NCBI RefSeq assembly: GCF_949628215.1
Contig: NC_134277.1
Span: 55,190,918 to 55,254,917 of the forward strand
Length of the DNA stretch: 64,000 nt
Source: Phalacrocorax aristotelis
Taxonomy: Eukaryota > Chordata > Aves > Suliformes > Phalacrocoracidae
Reading direction: 5' to 3'
The number at the start of each line of letters is the position of its first letter. Positions within the stretch are counted from its first letter, which is position 1. Below, piece by piece: positions 1-13,965 of the stretch. A program made the translations under genes and the position numbers. The notes under the pieces are model-generated. The model worked only from the letters and a program-made list of their open reading frames with translations. It ran no database searches and was not told the DNA's origin.

Positions 1-275
1 GTCCCCCTGCACCACCGGGCACCAACTTCTCTCGGTGCCCGGGAGGACTCGCTGAAATCCCTGGACCGCAGTGACCTCTAGGGGTAAGCTGAACATCTGC
101 AGGATTCCCCCGGTTCCCGATGAAAAGCGGTTTTCTTCTACACAAAAGGAATCTCCCGATGTTGTTTTTTTTTTTATCTAAGGATCATCCAAAAATCCTT
201 CGCGAGGAGCTCGCCGGTGCATCCAGATACATAAAATTGGGAAGAACTCTTTCCAAATATGAACTTGACCGAAAA
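1..275. promoter_or_regulatory. CpG-rich edge, probable CpG-island shore of a neighbouring gene
   Basis: About 14 CpG dinucleotides fall in the first 275 bases, well above the CpG-poor sequence that follows. The first 120 bases are also GC-rich. I find no recognisable coding exon. In vertebrates with conserved order, the gene downstream of ITGA9 in the same orientation is CTDSPL, whose promoter would lie on this side. The link to CTDSPL is inference from synteny; only the CpG enrichment is seen. Confidence 0.4.
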
Positions 276-3200
276 GGTTGCTCCTCAGAAAACAAATTAA
301 TGTAATGAACTGAGAGAGAATATGATCTCACAGAAAAAAGGAAAATTAAATCAAATAAATCAGAGTCAGACCTTCTGCCTGTTGAACACAGTGGTAAAAC
401 TCACACTCACCTTAGTGAGTGAAGGACCCGATGGGTGACTGCCTTCCATTCACTTATTTCTACCCAAAGGGACTCCAGCTACAGTCCTGCAAGAAAAGTA
501 ATGTTTTTAAAAATAAGAGCAATCCTCAGCACCTAAAAGCAGATCATTTGTGAATATTGTCCCGTGAGAGCCCATTTCTGCTTTAAAACATTAAGAATCT
601 GATTCGCATTTACTCAGAGATTCCTTTCTCTTGCCAGACCAGAGTAAAAAGGTCTGAAAGGCAGGGTAATGTGTGCTGGCAGGTTATGTTTTAGCACACT
701 CCCCGCTGCATGAGGAATTAAAAGCTCAGTCCCTGTTATTTGTAAAAGTTGTGTAATTAATTTGTGGCATGCATTAAAAAGCTCTGGGGAACTAGAATGG
801 ATTAAACTAGTAATTTTACTATTGTTCAGCCAAGCTATACTCTAACTCTCAGGGAGAAGACAGAGGACTATAAACTGGAGGTTGGAGCTTCCAAATCCCA
901 CTTCCACTCTTATGCCAGTTGCCAGTAAGGTCCAAACTCTGACTTTCTGGCTATTCACAGGCTTCTCCCCAGAGGTGGCCTGGCCCATACTGGTATTTCA
1001 GAGATGAACATTGGTAAGGAGAGGGGTTACACACAGAGAAGCAATTTTTTGGGGATTTCACTGGATGCGTTGTCACTAATGCTAGCACAGGTGGAGCATG
1101 GCTGTATGCCTTCACACCCTGGCAGAAGATGAGGGGTATCACCACAGGGTTGTCCGTGGTGCCTGAAGACACAATTTACAAAACCTTACAAAGTGTGGAT
1201 GTTAGATGTTTGGATCCAGTGTGTGAGATGAGAGGAGAAGGTGCACAGCAGGCTGAAGGAGAAGACAGAAAGTGTGGTTCTTTGTCCAAATAGCTGCTGA
1301 GGAGCCGGCTTCCATCTCCTTCCACCATGGACGATTCCTATAAATTCAAAGGTATTTAGGCAACTGGTCCGGTTATTTCCCCAATGTAATTTCACTGCTG
1401 TTAAAGATTCAAATAATATGAACCCCTCTGGAGGAAAAAAAAATTCACAAACAAAAGAGCAGCTAGTTAGAAGAGTAATATGGTTGGATTTATTGGACAC
1501 AGGAGTGTAGACGGGAAATACTGCTTGGTGTGTGTGTATATATATCTACATTAAAAAAAAAAAAAGCCCAATGCTTCTTTAAGCAAGGAAGAATCAGAGC
1601 AAAACAGCCTTGCAAATCAATCACCCATTACAAACCAGAACATATTGACATCTCAGTCTGCAGTCACTCAGGATGGGGGCAAAGTCTCCTGATGCGAGCA
1701 TTGCTCCAGGCTTTCTGAGACATCTGGTCATTTCACTGAAAGGTGAAGACTCTGAACAGAAGTGAATATACATGAAAATTAATTTAAAAGAGGGGGGAAA
1801 TCCTCTTGCTAGTGCTGTTGGGATGATTTCAGGAAAAAGGGAGGGAGTCAGAGCAATGCAGTGCACTGACTAAGCAACAAGCGTGAAGGGGGACGTGTAA
1901 CTGAGCTTGCTGCACAGAGCAAAACCGGCATCCAAAGTGATTTTACCATATTTTCATAACCTTACTGGAAACTGGGTAAAAGAAACAAATAATACAAACA
2001 GAAGTTAACCGACATAACACGAGAGGTCGCTCTAGAATAGCATTACCCGCATTGACAGCTCCTGTTAATCCTGTGCGGTGGCAAAACCCCAGCAAACACA
2101 GCTACCCTGTAGTGCAAGAAAGTTACACCAGACTGCAGACTGAGTTGGTTTTTTTTTTTTTGCCTGCATGTAGCTTTTTCAAACATACATAATCTTTATA
2201 CATCCATGAACAAAACTGCTATTATATTTTTTTCTCCCACTAATACTCAAAAAAAAAAATCAGATGGGACCAGACTTGAGCCTAATAGCAATGTGCCAGG
2301 GTGGGACTAACTCCCACAGAAGAAAAGGAAGGCATCCTCATTGGTTATGGTCATTTGCTGGGAGAAATGTTGTTGCCCACTATAAGCAGTGCGGCTTCAC
2401 TTCACATACAGCAGTTACCAAATATGAGGGGTGACAAAGTAACCAAAAAATGAAAAGCAATCTATAGAAAATACCAAATCTAGGTGCAGCATCTGAAAAC
2501 AAGGTCCATTGATGTCCCCTGAGTGTCTTTACTCTGTCTTCAGTAGCTTTAAATCTGTCTTTGTAAACAAAATCTCCTCAACCATGGTTACTTTTCATCT
2601 ACTGGATTCCCATGTACACGAGGAATTGAGTTATTGCCTGTTTTCTAGTCTGTGAAGTGATGCTGCCTTTGTTAAACATTGGCTCTCTGCTCTTCCCTCA
2701 AACTTACAACTCTTCCTGCAACATATGACTTGTTTTCATTGAAAGAAAGCTTGTCATTTTGTTAATAAAATTCACATTTTCAAAGAAAGAAACAGAAACC
2801 TCTCTTCTAATTGCCTACACTCATATAAACTAATGATGCTAGGTTGGTAATGAATATGACAAATTCCTGTGGTAATTTGTGCTTCACGCTGGCTCTGTGT
2901 GGGCTTGCAATAACATTTGCTACACTAAAAACATGAGGTGAAATCTCGGCCTCATTTGAATCAATGATTTTTTTTTTTCCCTCTTTCAGCCTCCGTGGGG
3001 CTGTGCCGTGACAGTGCCTACTGAATTCAGTGGCATTATCTGTTTGATTGCTGTGAACATGGCCATATGGACATATCCTTTGCCACATGGCATCACAAAT
3101 GAATATCTTATTTTTTTTCCCCCAAGAATTGTAAGATGTTATGCTATGTGAGGGTACCATAAAATATTTAGGTTAAGTCCCTGCTCCCTTCAAAATCAAC

Positions 3201-6200
3201 AATAAAGAATTGCAGTGATCTCAAAGGGACAGGATTTCACCCTAAAATATCCAGAAGGGCAGGTCTCTAACAGGGGAGCACAGGGCACTTATTTAAGCTC
3301 AAGTCCTGGAAGCAGTTTTGGTACCATCGTACTGGATTTTCATTCATGCAGCTATCTAAGGATAGGGCATTGCCCTTCTGCTGCTCTTTCCCAGGTTTTA
3401 ACTGCTTTTCAAAACAAGTGTTTTCTGCTTTTTGCTTCACAAATGTAAGATTTGCTTCCCCCCCACGCCCTTCCCCTAAAGTAATGGGCATCCCTCAATT
3501 CAGTGATAACTAGGTAAAGCTGAGCAGCTTAGGATAGACATGGGATCAGGCAAGACGCCATCTCGCCTCCACAATGTGAATCATTTATGACTTCTAGCAA
3601 AATTTCTTGAGGAAAGGGGGGAGTGCTCCTCTTAGTTTCCTGTTATTTTATTCAGGATTTTGTTGTTAAAGCAATTATGATAATATTTGAGAAAAAGAGA
3701 AGTAGAATACCAAATATAGAGAAAATAGGAGTATGGGAAGGAGGAGGAAACATCTCAGTGTGAAAACAACACATACAGCTGGGGAGTGTCTCGGATATCT
3801 TCTGCTTCAGTCAGCACCGGGACAGTATTCATTTAGCATTAAGAAGTATGTCTCAGTTGCATCCCCTCCAAGATGTGGAATGTATAACTATCACAGAAAA
3901 TTTTCATGCCTAGCACTTCTTTTAAAAATAACCTGCACTGGGGCCAGTTTAGCCAATGACCTAAATAACGCTAACCTTTCCCCTGACTTCTTCCTTTCTC
4001 CCCTCAGTCCTTAGGCACACCTCACTCACTGCCCTCTTTCAGCTATCTCAGTTGCCTTCAGCTCCCCAATGAATTAAAGTAGCTCTCTTAAGGCTAGGTA
4101 CTCCACAGGAATCAGCACCTCCTGGGTCCCTGCCTGAGCCTCATAGCCCCAAAACTTTCAGCTTATTTTCCAGGCATACCTTTGGGAACACCACACTGCG
4201 AAGCCACTGAGGCTGATTCAGATCTCTCCCTGTAACCCTGGACTTTGCACGCCAGCACGGCCAATGCTCGCGGGGCTGTGGTCATGGGGAGTTGCCTTGG
4301 GCAGCATCCCTGGGCAAGCTACGGACAAGGGAGCAGCGGGTCCCTCTTAGCTGCCTAGAGCACTTGCGCAGAACTGCTATGGGAAGATGCAGAATATTCT
4401 GTGGTAGTATGTGACCACACAGACATCTGGCATGAATAACAGAAATTTCTGTTTAAAGGCTTCAGAAAATTCAGTAAAAGAACAGCTTTTCATCAATCCT
4501 GGGTTTCTCTTAATGCACATTTTGAAGTCCACACAAAGGCAATAAATGCCTGAAATGTGTAACCAACCCAAAATCCCAGTGGCTGCCAGTGAAGAAGTCT
4601 TGCCCAGGCTTTTACACATAACTTCCAGTGCTGTGGCCACGCTACTTTATATAATGGAGCCTGTTACAAGTTAACATGATAAAGTGGTGTACAAGAGACT
4701 GGAAAAGGGCAGAACTAATCCCAGGGGTAGCTGTGGACAGCTAATAGCGTAGTTGTTTAGTGAGAACAAAGAACGCAGCATAGCTGATAAAAAGGAGCTC
4801 AACAAGTTTCTGTTTCAGTGTCACTTCTGCAACAAGAACATTAATCAAAGAGGGGTAAGTTTCTTGATGTGATGCTAAATCTAATAGGGAATCTGGATCG
4901 CTGCTTACACATTGAGGTACCTTTCAGTCACTTGTTCTTATAACTGTTGTGCAGAGGTTACTTGCCTCCTAAAGACTGTAAAAACCATAATTTCTGTTAA
5001 GAGGTTATCACGGCTTTTTAACAATAAAGCAGTCAAGACAGCAGAAATTATTTGTTTTTTTCTACTTATTTTTCACGATCTGCTAACAGCGAGTAGCTCT
5101 CTGTACACATAAACTTGGCTTTTTTTGAGTTTATATGGTGTCAGTTTTACCTCCAATGTTTCCTTTGGCATGTAGTGCCTGACAGCGCTAGCACTGGACT
5201 GTAAAGTAAACAAATAAAGTTTTGTGGGGAGAAAATGTTCACTCAGAGATTCCATTGCTGAATATTGCAAAAACCTAGGAAAGAAATATTTAAGACAAGC
5301 CAGTGGGCAATCTTCATTCCTTTCCACTTCCAGTATCCTTTCCAACCTCTTTCTTTCCTCAGCCACTTTAACTCCCAATAAAAAAAACAAATCAGTACGT
5401 TAAATTAAAAAAAAAAAAAAAAGAAAGGAAAATCTTAAATCCCTAATGTACTTTATCCAAAAATGTCGCTGGGGTTTCTTTCAGCGCAGTTGGCTAAAGC
5501 TGCAAGGCTAACGTTCATGTCCATTAGTGAACATTAGAGTTGGTCTGATCTCTAATTTTACAGTCATCTTGCCTTCAATAGCCTGTAGGTTTTCTTTGGC
5601 AGACTTCTTGTAATGATAATGAATTGATCACTGCTGGATTGCTCCAGAGCTACATGAGCTTTATAGACAGTGGGCTTAATCCTCCTCAGATTTACATTCA
5701 CTCTGCTGCTCCAATTACCTCTGCTGTGGCTGTGCTGGAAGTACTTGCCATAAAGAAATGAAAGCACCTAAACTAAACAAGATGTTTAACAACTGAATGT
5801 TTTAACATCTTTTTTTTTTTTTTTTTCTTCTTTTCTGTCTAGGATTCAAGGTCTCTCCAGGTTTCAAGTAGTCTGAGGTTTGTTGCATCCATAAAAGAGT
5901 GTTTGAGGTCACAGACTGACCTGAGGACATGCCAAATAGTGAAAAAAGGATCCCTGCCCCATCACTTCTGCAGTTTCTGCAGTTCCAGGCAACAGGTCGA
6001 TAAAACAAATGGATACAGGAAAGCAGGGTGGGATGAAACAGTAAGACGTTACAGTAAGTGACACAGCAGGATGCTGTTGTGGTATTATTGTAGGCCTCAT
6101 GAGAGACAAGCAATTTAAGGAGATTATCCTAATTATCCAAGGTGGCTTTGAATATACTAGTGATTCAAATTCAGGACAAATGAGGAGATTATTACATTAG

Positions 6201-8740
6201 AGGATATGACCCATATTTTCTTAACCCAGCCTACAGTTTTAAGACTATCATAGCACACCACTGCTTGAGCAGGGCATAGATTCATTGTTTGGCAAAGTTA
6301 GGTGGTTGATGTTTTAGTAATTTGGGTCAGACTAGTAAATATGACTTACAATGGAAACTTGTCTGATATAAACATTTATACTACTCTAAAAGTGCAGCTA
6401 TCATCCAAAGTGTGTTCAGAAGTGAACTACAAAGGGAATGCTACATCACACTAGGATAACTTGCTTTTAAATCATGGGGCCAGTGTCCCTTTTTCTAAAA
6501 CCGAAATGTTGTATTTCAGTCTTTTTTCACACTCTTTGTGTTGACAGTGGAGTTTTCAATGGTTGGCAGAGTTTTACATCATTGAGATCAATCAGTAGGA
6601 TAAAGATCAAAGTCCTGTAGGATCTAACGCTGCAGAAGCTTTGGAGCATTTATTTTATTTTACTCAGTAGGGTCTAGACCTTGGAACATCTGGGCCTAGT
6701 GTAACATCAATATACAAACAACAAGAGCTCAGGAGACAGGTAGCTGAGTCTGCTGTTATTCAGCTTTAAAAGTACATATTCAAAATTACTGTAGTTAATT
6801 TAATGTGATGTGCTGGTGGTCTACATGAAATGAGTTTTTGATGCCTGCTTCGTCCCTGGTAAAAAATTGCCAGCACTAAACGGATTATGACTTTAGTCAC
6901 AACTTCTCTTCTTAGACATGTCTGCTGTAAGAGGCTCAAGGACCAAGACTTTTCTGCTAAACAGCAGACGCATGCCCACATTACCACTGGCAGTCCCACT
7001 GAAATTTTACTCACGGGTAAAAATTAGGATCCAGCTTCACATTCCCACAGCATCTCTTGTTAATCCAGTATTCAAATGCTTGTTATGGCACCACTCACCA
7101 CAACATTGGTGGTGCTTTGAGGGTTGACCTGCTCCCCAGGGAGAGGACTTAGTCCTTCAGAGCTTTCATTCTGCCACCTCTCAAAGTGCTACATCTCTGC
7201 TGGGGAAAAAAAAAGAGCAGGTAAACAAAGCATAAACATTTATTAGCACTTCATCTTATGTGACTGTTGCAACACAAAGTCATGGAAGAAGCAATCATCA
7301 CCTACTATTTTGAGACTCGAATTACAATTTCAAATTACAGTCCTTTAATGTTCTTTAGGCAGACACCTTTAACTTTCAGTCATGCTCCTGACTAGCCTTT
7401 AGCAGCACTTCAGCAGCCTTTAGGATGAGCTAAGCAAAGTAGAATTCATTTCATTGTTGTTATTAACATTGTGGATTGGCATCCGAAGGACAATTTTCCT
7501 TTGGGAACAACCTGAAATATTTTGCTGCAATAACATATGTTCGGGGTGGCAGGGGGAAGGTATTTGCTATCGACTAAAGATGGGAGAATGTGAGACAGTA
7601 AAACAAATTATAAAGAGCTATGCCAGAAGGAGTGAAAACTTTAAATGATGGCAACAAACAGAATATTTAGGTGTCACATTGGTGAGGTTTGACATGACTG
7701 AAAATGCTATTGGGAAGTTGGATCTTCGGAGTGTTTGATATTGGATACTTGGGATATTTGATATTGGGAGCCTCTTACAGGTTTAGTCTGAAATATTAAT
7801 TTTCTTCAGAAGTAGTTTTTTGGGGAGGCAAAAGAGCTATTGGAATAATCCACTCTCCAACTGCAAAAGGAAAGTCACATAGGTGTCTTAAAGAAAAAGG
7901 TCTTTTAAGAAAAAAAAAAAACCAAACTGGTCTCCTCAGTCTTCCTACTGTCTGTAACTATGTTCTATTATGCTAACAGATGATAGATGACTTACATGGA
8001 AATGGGGATGTTTTTTCTACTTATATGGAGATAGGATTTTTTTTTTTAAATTATTGCAACCACTGAAACAAAACAGAAAGAGCTCGCTTAGGAAGCCAAA
8101 GGAGTTCTTTGGTGCCATATCTCATCTAAAGAATTTCCTGCCCCTGCCTTGCTGATGGAGGCCAGTTGAAAGCCATGAGGATGTACAAATGCCTGCTCTG
8201 CACCAGACCTAAGGTCCGTCTTGCCCGGCATCCTGTCAGTCCCCAACATTGTCTGGGGGCAGACACAAAGGAAAAAGAGCAGCTCCAGTGGGGACTGAAA
8301 TTTCCCCAGTACACTCATCCTGCCTTCAGTGCAGAAATCACTGGGATTTCCTGGGCAATCTATTTTCTTTTGATAACCATTAGTGGATTTTTCTTTTACA
8401 TGTCAGTCGGTTTCACGTTGAAAGCAAAATCAATGAGGTAAAGTCTGAATATTTTCCTGTGTATTCTCCATACCCCAGAACTGTCTAATTTACATATACA
8501 CACTCTAACCACTGAGGGCAGACCTGTTTTGCTAGTATAAAGGTGCATGCATTACTTCTTTGTAAGAATGGTAGGATTCTGTACCATTACAAAAACAGCT
8601 TAATCCACCTAGAATTCTCCACACCAGGCATTACAGAAGTATCTCTAAAAAACTTACAGCTATATATTTAATAAATATGTAAATGCAAACCTACATTTAA
8701 ATCAGAGTCATATAGGTCTTAGTTAATCGAAAAGTCATCA
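276..8740. other. Intergenic sequence, left part
   Basis: This is AT-rich sequence with scattered homopolymer runs (A-run 5407-5424, T-run 5811-5827). ORFs here are short, without recognisable domains or flanking splice sites, and look like chance. I see no gene, RNA gene or identifiable transposon. Confidence 0.6.
1528..1565. repeat. Short TG/TA microsatellite with A-run
   Basis: A run of alternating TG then TA dinucleotides is followed by a run of twelve A residues. It is a simple repeat in intergenic DNA. Confidence 0.85.
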
Positions 8741-8747
8741 AACTAGA

Positions 8748-8805
8748 ACAGAACAGATTAGTTCAGTTGGAAGGAACTTACAACAATCCCCTAGTCCAAC
8801 TGAGA
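8748..8805 (-). mobile_element. CR1 LINE 3'-end fragment
   Basis: The block AGTTGGAAGGAACTTAC, followed by CCTAGTCCAACTG, is a decayed copy of the conserved terminal segment of CR1 (GGTTGGAAGGGACC...TCTAGTCCAACC) read in the minus-strand orientation. Only about 60 bases are recognisable, so this is an old 5'-truncated insertion. Confidence 0.65.
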
Positions 8806-11800
8806 TAGTAAATAGTACTTAAGCAACTTCCAAGAGACTTAGCCTAAACCCAATGCTACTTTCCTAAGGAATAACAACATCAAGAGTTAATGAGTGAAAG
8901 AAATTAAGACAGAAAGAAATAACTCCAGATTCTCTCATGGCATTCAGCCTACACAATTCTTCCATTAGAAAAACATGTGGGCTTTACATTTTGACCATTT
9001 TATTTTTCATTTTATTGAAGAAAAGATTGTTCCAGACAGAAATGTTTGATAACTAATAGTGTCCCTTTCATAGTATATGTGAGCTTTTGTTACCTGTTGT
9101 CAAAACAAATCATTATTTTTAAAAACATTGCTAAGATTTTATCAGCCTGTTGTAAGACTGTGTTCTTTGTGTGGTATGCCAGCACTCAGAAGTATGTGAC
9201 AGCTACTCTAGTCAGAAAATTAACCAAATAAGTAAATTAAAATAATATTTGCAGTGCATACTAAGGTAAATTAGCCTGGCACTCAGAGAGAGAAAAAGGA
9301 GCAGATTGTTCAGCGGGCAATGTGCTTATATGTAAATCCAAACCCTATTGCACACACAAAAAAAGGGCCATCTTAAATAAGTACCTACTGAAGGTGACTT
9401 TGGCACATCAAGTACCAAATACCTGAGTGGTTATGAACTTCCAGACACTCAACATCTGGGGAGATACTTATCTTGTTAAATAAAATGTGCACCTGCCCCC
9501 TTAATTATCAGCTATAATTGACAACTTCCCACCTCAGAGCACTTTTTTTCTGCCCACACCGCATTGCTGAAAGTAATTAGACAATAATTAACGGTGCTTT
9601 AATTGTATGATATCTTCAGAAAGACTCTGAACATACAGAAGACCAATAGGTGTTTTGGTCACCTAGAACATGATCAGCACTAATTTGGAATTTTCTAATG
9701 AAAATATTGAAGTCAAACTACTTTAAGCATTTATGTACCAGTTTCCATTAACTTCTGTCAAAATACAGCCAAAGCCTCCCATGGACGAATGAAGGCACCA
9801 TGCTCTGAAGACCTACAGCTCCAGATGCAGCCATGGGATGGTTCCCGTCAGCTCATAACAACGTTCTTGGTGGGACACATACGATACTTGCCTTCCAGAC
9901 TCTGCAAAATGGTAGATCAAAAGCTCTTGAGAAAGGTTGTTTGTGCTAGAGTTTTCCATGTCTCTCATCATTCAAGACATATCATAGAGATCTGGTAACC
10001 TTCATGGAGCCAGGAAAGCCAGTCTTATGTAAGGTGAGGTACAAGGTACTGGACAAGGAATTAGAAACCTCACCAGGAAAATAGTGTCTTCTTCTGGTCA
10101 CCCATATTCAAGAAAGATCAACTCAGAACAGGAAGGGAGGGAGCTATTTAAATTAAAAGGCCTTGTTGGCAGAAGAACAAGTTGGGCTGGAAATGACCAT
10201 TAGTAGCACCATCAAAACGAGGTGCTAGATTAGTCTTTTAGCAAGAATAATAAGGTAAAGAAATTTAACTGGTTGTACTGGACCTTGTTCAGTTAATTCA
10301 TGAAAGGAAGTATATGGAGCAGTTGCCAATGAAACTTGAGGACCTTCCAATCCCATGCTCCTAAATTGCATTTCAGAATTTCCAAACAAAATGTTTACAT
10401 TATTCTGGAAGGCTGGGGCTTTGGCAGCCTTGGCCTTTTCGTATGATTTGTCCACTTCCAAAATAATTTTCAGCCATATAAACATGTCTAGCAATTGATC
10501 ACATATCTCTCTATCTACCTATCTATGGCTTCACATTTATTAGTGGCAAGGTATGCTTCAACCTGGCTAGTAGGTTACATGAAAAAGCAGTGGAGGAAGG
10601 GCCCACAGTGCCTGATATCCTCTAACAGGCCTCAGAGCTACTGATGTAATTAGGAAAACTGCCAAGTTTTCAGAAGGACAAATCTTTCTTCGGGTCTAAA
10701 ACAAAAGTGACATATTTCAAACTAATGGCAAGTTAGGAAAAATCACTTAAGTTTGCACTCCTATTCAGGCAAATTGAGAAAAAAGTGTAGTAACATTTAC
10801 GAAGCAGAGGAGAAAATTAAAAAGACGTCAGGTGAAAAAGTTGGTAGTTTCTGTAGAACAGGAGTGAGAGCAGGACAAGCACACCTGAGCAGGCAGTGGA
10901 ATATGAGACAAGGTTATTGTAGGGTGACATGTGCCAGTTGATGAAGCCACATCATGGACAGTCTTGATCTAAACATTGGCATATGGCAATTTCACAAGCA
11001 ACTTGTAATTTCTTACACGGTTAGATGCATTCTCTCACCTCCCACCCTGAAAATTAAAATGGGGAAAACTCTTTTACCCCATTTGTATCATCTTCTATCC
11101 AACCCGATATATAGACTTCATTATTTTAATACTGCACCGGTATTCTGATCTCTTACTAGGTAATCACTTCATTGCCAGCTTCCTATTCTGTGCCATTCTC
11201 CTAAAATCAACACAGCAAAATACGTAATAGGAATTTTAGCCATCAGCTTTATTATTCAAGTTAGATAAGGGTAAGGGGGCAGATCATGTCCCGTTCTTAA
11301 GTGCCCCATCTCCACTGAGAGACTGATGGAGGACAGACTGTATCCTCTCTATGAAGTGGTCTCTTTGCTAGATAAAGTGATCACTCTTTTCCTACTCCTT
11401 TTATCTTTCTGAATATAGCACAGAGCAGCATCATTAGGATTGAATTACACAGCTCTCAGATAGCAAACCCAGAGGAATACTGTTTAAATGACAGAAATGA
11501 CTGTATATTACCACTTATGCAGATTAGTGCAAAGCTTGTCTCATGATGTGTGTCCTTCAGCTTCAAGGGAGCCTGTTTGAGTCCCTTCTCACTTGTGTTA
11601 GTATAAATCCAGAATAATTTCATGAAAGTCAATATATCATGTCTGAATACGTCTGCAGCAGGGAAATCTCTGCTCAGGGTTACTACTTCATTAATTTCTG
11701 ATTCTTTACAGCTGTTGAACTGCTGGTTAACTTACCAAAACATTGCACATCTAGAAGTTCAGGCATTAAAATGACACTAACTACATCAAAAGCAAAGAAG

Positions 11801-13944
11801 AAATGAACTGGAAATCCATGAATTAATCCTTTCAGACAGTCACAGGAAATTATAGCATGGCTAAGGCATGAAAAACTATTTTACATTGTTCTTTTGTTAA
11901 GATGATTCATTTCTCCACTATCATGCTTTACTTCTGTCAAAACCACTTGCAAATAAAATCTCCATTTGCAGCCAATGTAAAACCCTGGATGTACAGAAGT
12001 GAGCAGTCATATGACCTTAAATCCGTTTGTCTGAATCTTCAAAAAAACAGCTGCTTTTGTTGTATTTTAATTCTGGTAGCAAGCCAGCTGGGGCTGGAGG
12101 ACCGTAAGACCTACTTTGCATCTTTGATGCTGCCCACAACACTCTCCTTAGTCATTCTGGCACTCAATATCTGTGGTGTTATGGGCACTCAAAAAAATCA
12201 AATCAAAACCTCTTACCTAAGACTACTCAGGTCAGTATTCACCCCACTAGACCCAAAAGGTGTGGGGAAAAGTCACTTACCTCTTTCTCACGGGGTATTT
12301 CACTACTAAATGGAAAAGATCTAGTAGAGGAGCTCCTGTTATGTTCAACCCTGACAGCAGGCCAATGGCCAGGGCAGGAAGACGAAATGTCAGACCAACT
12401 CCAGTCCCACACATGAGCCAGGCTGAGCAGCACGCTAATGAATGAGCTGCTTTTCTGTGGTAAAAGAACATCTTCCTTCTCTTGAATTTTGATCTAGTTT
12501 TGAACTACTCCTTCCCTTCTTCGTGAAACTGAAAGAAACAAATCTGCTAAAAGTTTTGGGTTTGTTTTCTAAAATCAAGCCACTTTGTCTCAGAACTCCT
12601 AAGAGGTTCTTAAAAGCCACTTAGGGGGAAGGCAACACACAAAATCCTGCAATGTACAGACTGCTGTTCTCTGCTCATTAAAAAGAGAAAAGGCAAGCGA
12701 GCCCCACAGAGGGCAGTGTTAGCTCATCAATCCTCCGGCCCCAGGGGTGCCTGCTTCCACACACACGCTCGCACGATAAGAAAAACGTATTAGTACATGT
12801 ACAAGTTTCTGGTTATTATTTTAGCAGCTGCTGCACTAAAGCTTCCACTAATCTCCAAAAACTCTGCGTTGCATTCCTCTCAGCAGCAGCATCCTCCTGC
12901 CACTTTGCCCAACAATGTTTTCTTTCCCCCGAAGAAAGCTTTCCTGACTGAGAACATTTGTTTTTACTTTGAAGGGTGCTACCTACATGCCAGGACCCAC
13001 ATCTACTTGGAGCTCTCCTCACGCCTTTCGCTTCGTGGCACATAAAGCCGTGGTCTTCCATCAGCACAAACGTGCTCTGAGTCACAGGTTAGGTCCTAAC
13101 TCTGCCCAGCCTGTTCTTAGATATTTAGGCGACAGCCTAACACAGAGGAAACAGACTGTTTCTGTACATCTGGAGAATATTTAAACACTTACGCAAAGGG
13201 TCTCCACAAAAAGCAGAGAATGGAGCTGACAATGAGGAAAGGGAGATCCTGAAATTTCAGATTCAGTTTTTCAGTTTTGTTTCAGAATGAAGGTTCAGGT
13301 CAGTTCATATTTTACCACAGAGGTTTCACCCATCCTCAAAATCATGAGAAAACTTCCCTGGGACCTCTAATGGGTAGTAGAAATACAAAGAGGTACACCA
13401 CAGCTACAGAAATCAATCAGCTTTTTTACTGCTTCTATCCAGCTTCCACTCCCTTTGACAAAGCAATGGAGTTGAAGAAAATCTTTCAAACACAGTATTT
13501 AGCCACTCGCAGAACATAAAATCCTTGCAGAAAAACTACGTGAAGCTGAATAATCCGACTTTCATCCAAATTCCCACAGATTGAAAGAGAACTCAAGTTA
13601 TACAGGTTGACACTCTTATCATAGGGCAGTATCACCACCACGTGGGGTTTTATTTGATGTTGATGGAGCAATACTCTTGAAATATAAATAACTCCCACTT
13701 CTACAATTTTATTTCCATGGTTTTACAATACCGTAGTCAAGCTAGTTATGCTCTTAGTCTCCAAATACCTTGATTTTATACAAGTCATAGAATTACGATA
13801 AAAGATGCCCATTATTCACACACAGAGAAACACATGCACGTACCATTTAATTCAAACATACATGGGATAATGTCTCACCCAATTAACGGAAAAATACTTG
13901 AGCTGGACAAAGACAATAAGTGACAAAATGATATTATTAGCATA
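8806..13944. other. Intergenic sequence between the CR1 scrap and the inferred ITGA9 3' end
   Basis: Mostly featureless AT-rich DNA. The one notable item is the exon-like segment at 12281-12454, listed separately. ORFs on both strands at 11902-12309 and 12797-13085 overlap each other in conflicting frames and show no known domain. Confidence 0.5.
12281..12454 (-). other. Exon-like segment of unknown gene
   Basis: On the minus strand this 174-base stretch is bounded by a good acceptor (TTCTTTTACCACAG) and a strong donor (GTAAGTGAC). It is open in two frames across its whole length. One frame is hydrophobic, with LPALAIGLLSGLNITGAPLL resembling a membrane segment. The other is phase 0 (58 codons), hydrophilic and serine-rich. 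I do not recognise either. It lies about 1.5 kb beyond the distal ITGA9 polyadenylation candidate, so it would belong to another transcript, coding or non-coding. It may also be chance. Confidence 0.25.
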
Positions 13945-13959
13945 ATTTTGCAGCCACTT

Positions 13960-13965
13960 TTTATT
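13960..13965 (-). other. Candidate distal polyadenylation signal (AATAAA)
   Basis: AATAAA on the minus strand is followed within 30-50 bases by a T/GT-rich stretch (minus-strand TTTTGTCACTTATTGTC), a typical downstream element. This gives a 3'UTR of about 4.7 kb. It is my preferred end for ITGA9, but on sequence alone. Confidence 0.4.

Noticed and set aside
951..1500. Two minus-strand open frames of 73 and 104 codons near the left edge
   Set aside because: No domain, no convincing start or splice context, and no recognisable protein; treated as chance.
12797..13184. Overlapping short ORFs on both strands, one with a hydrophobic start
   Set aside because: Conflicting frames on both strands and no family resemblance.
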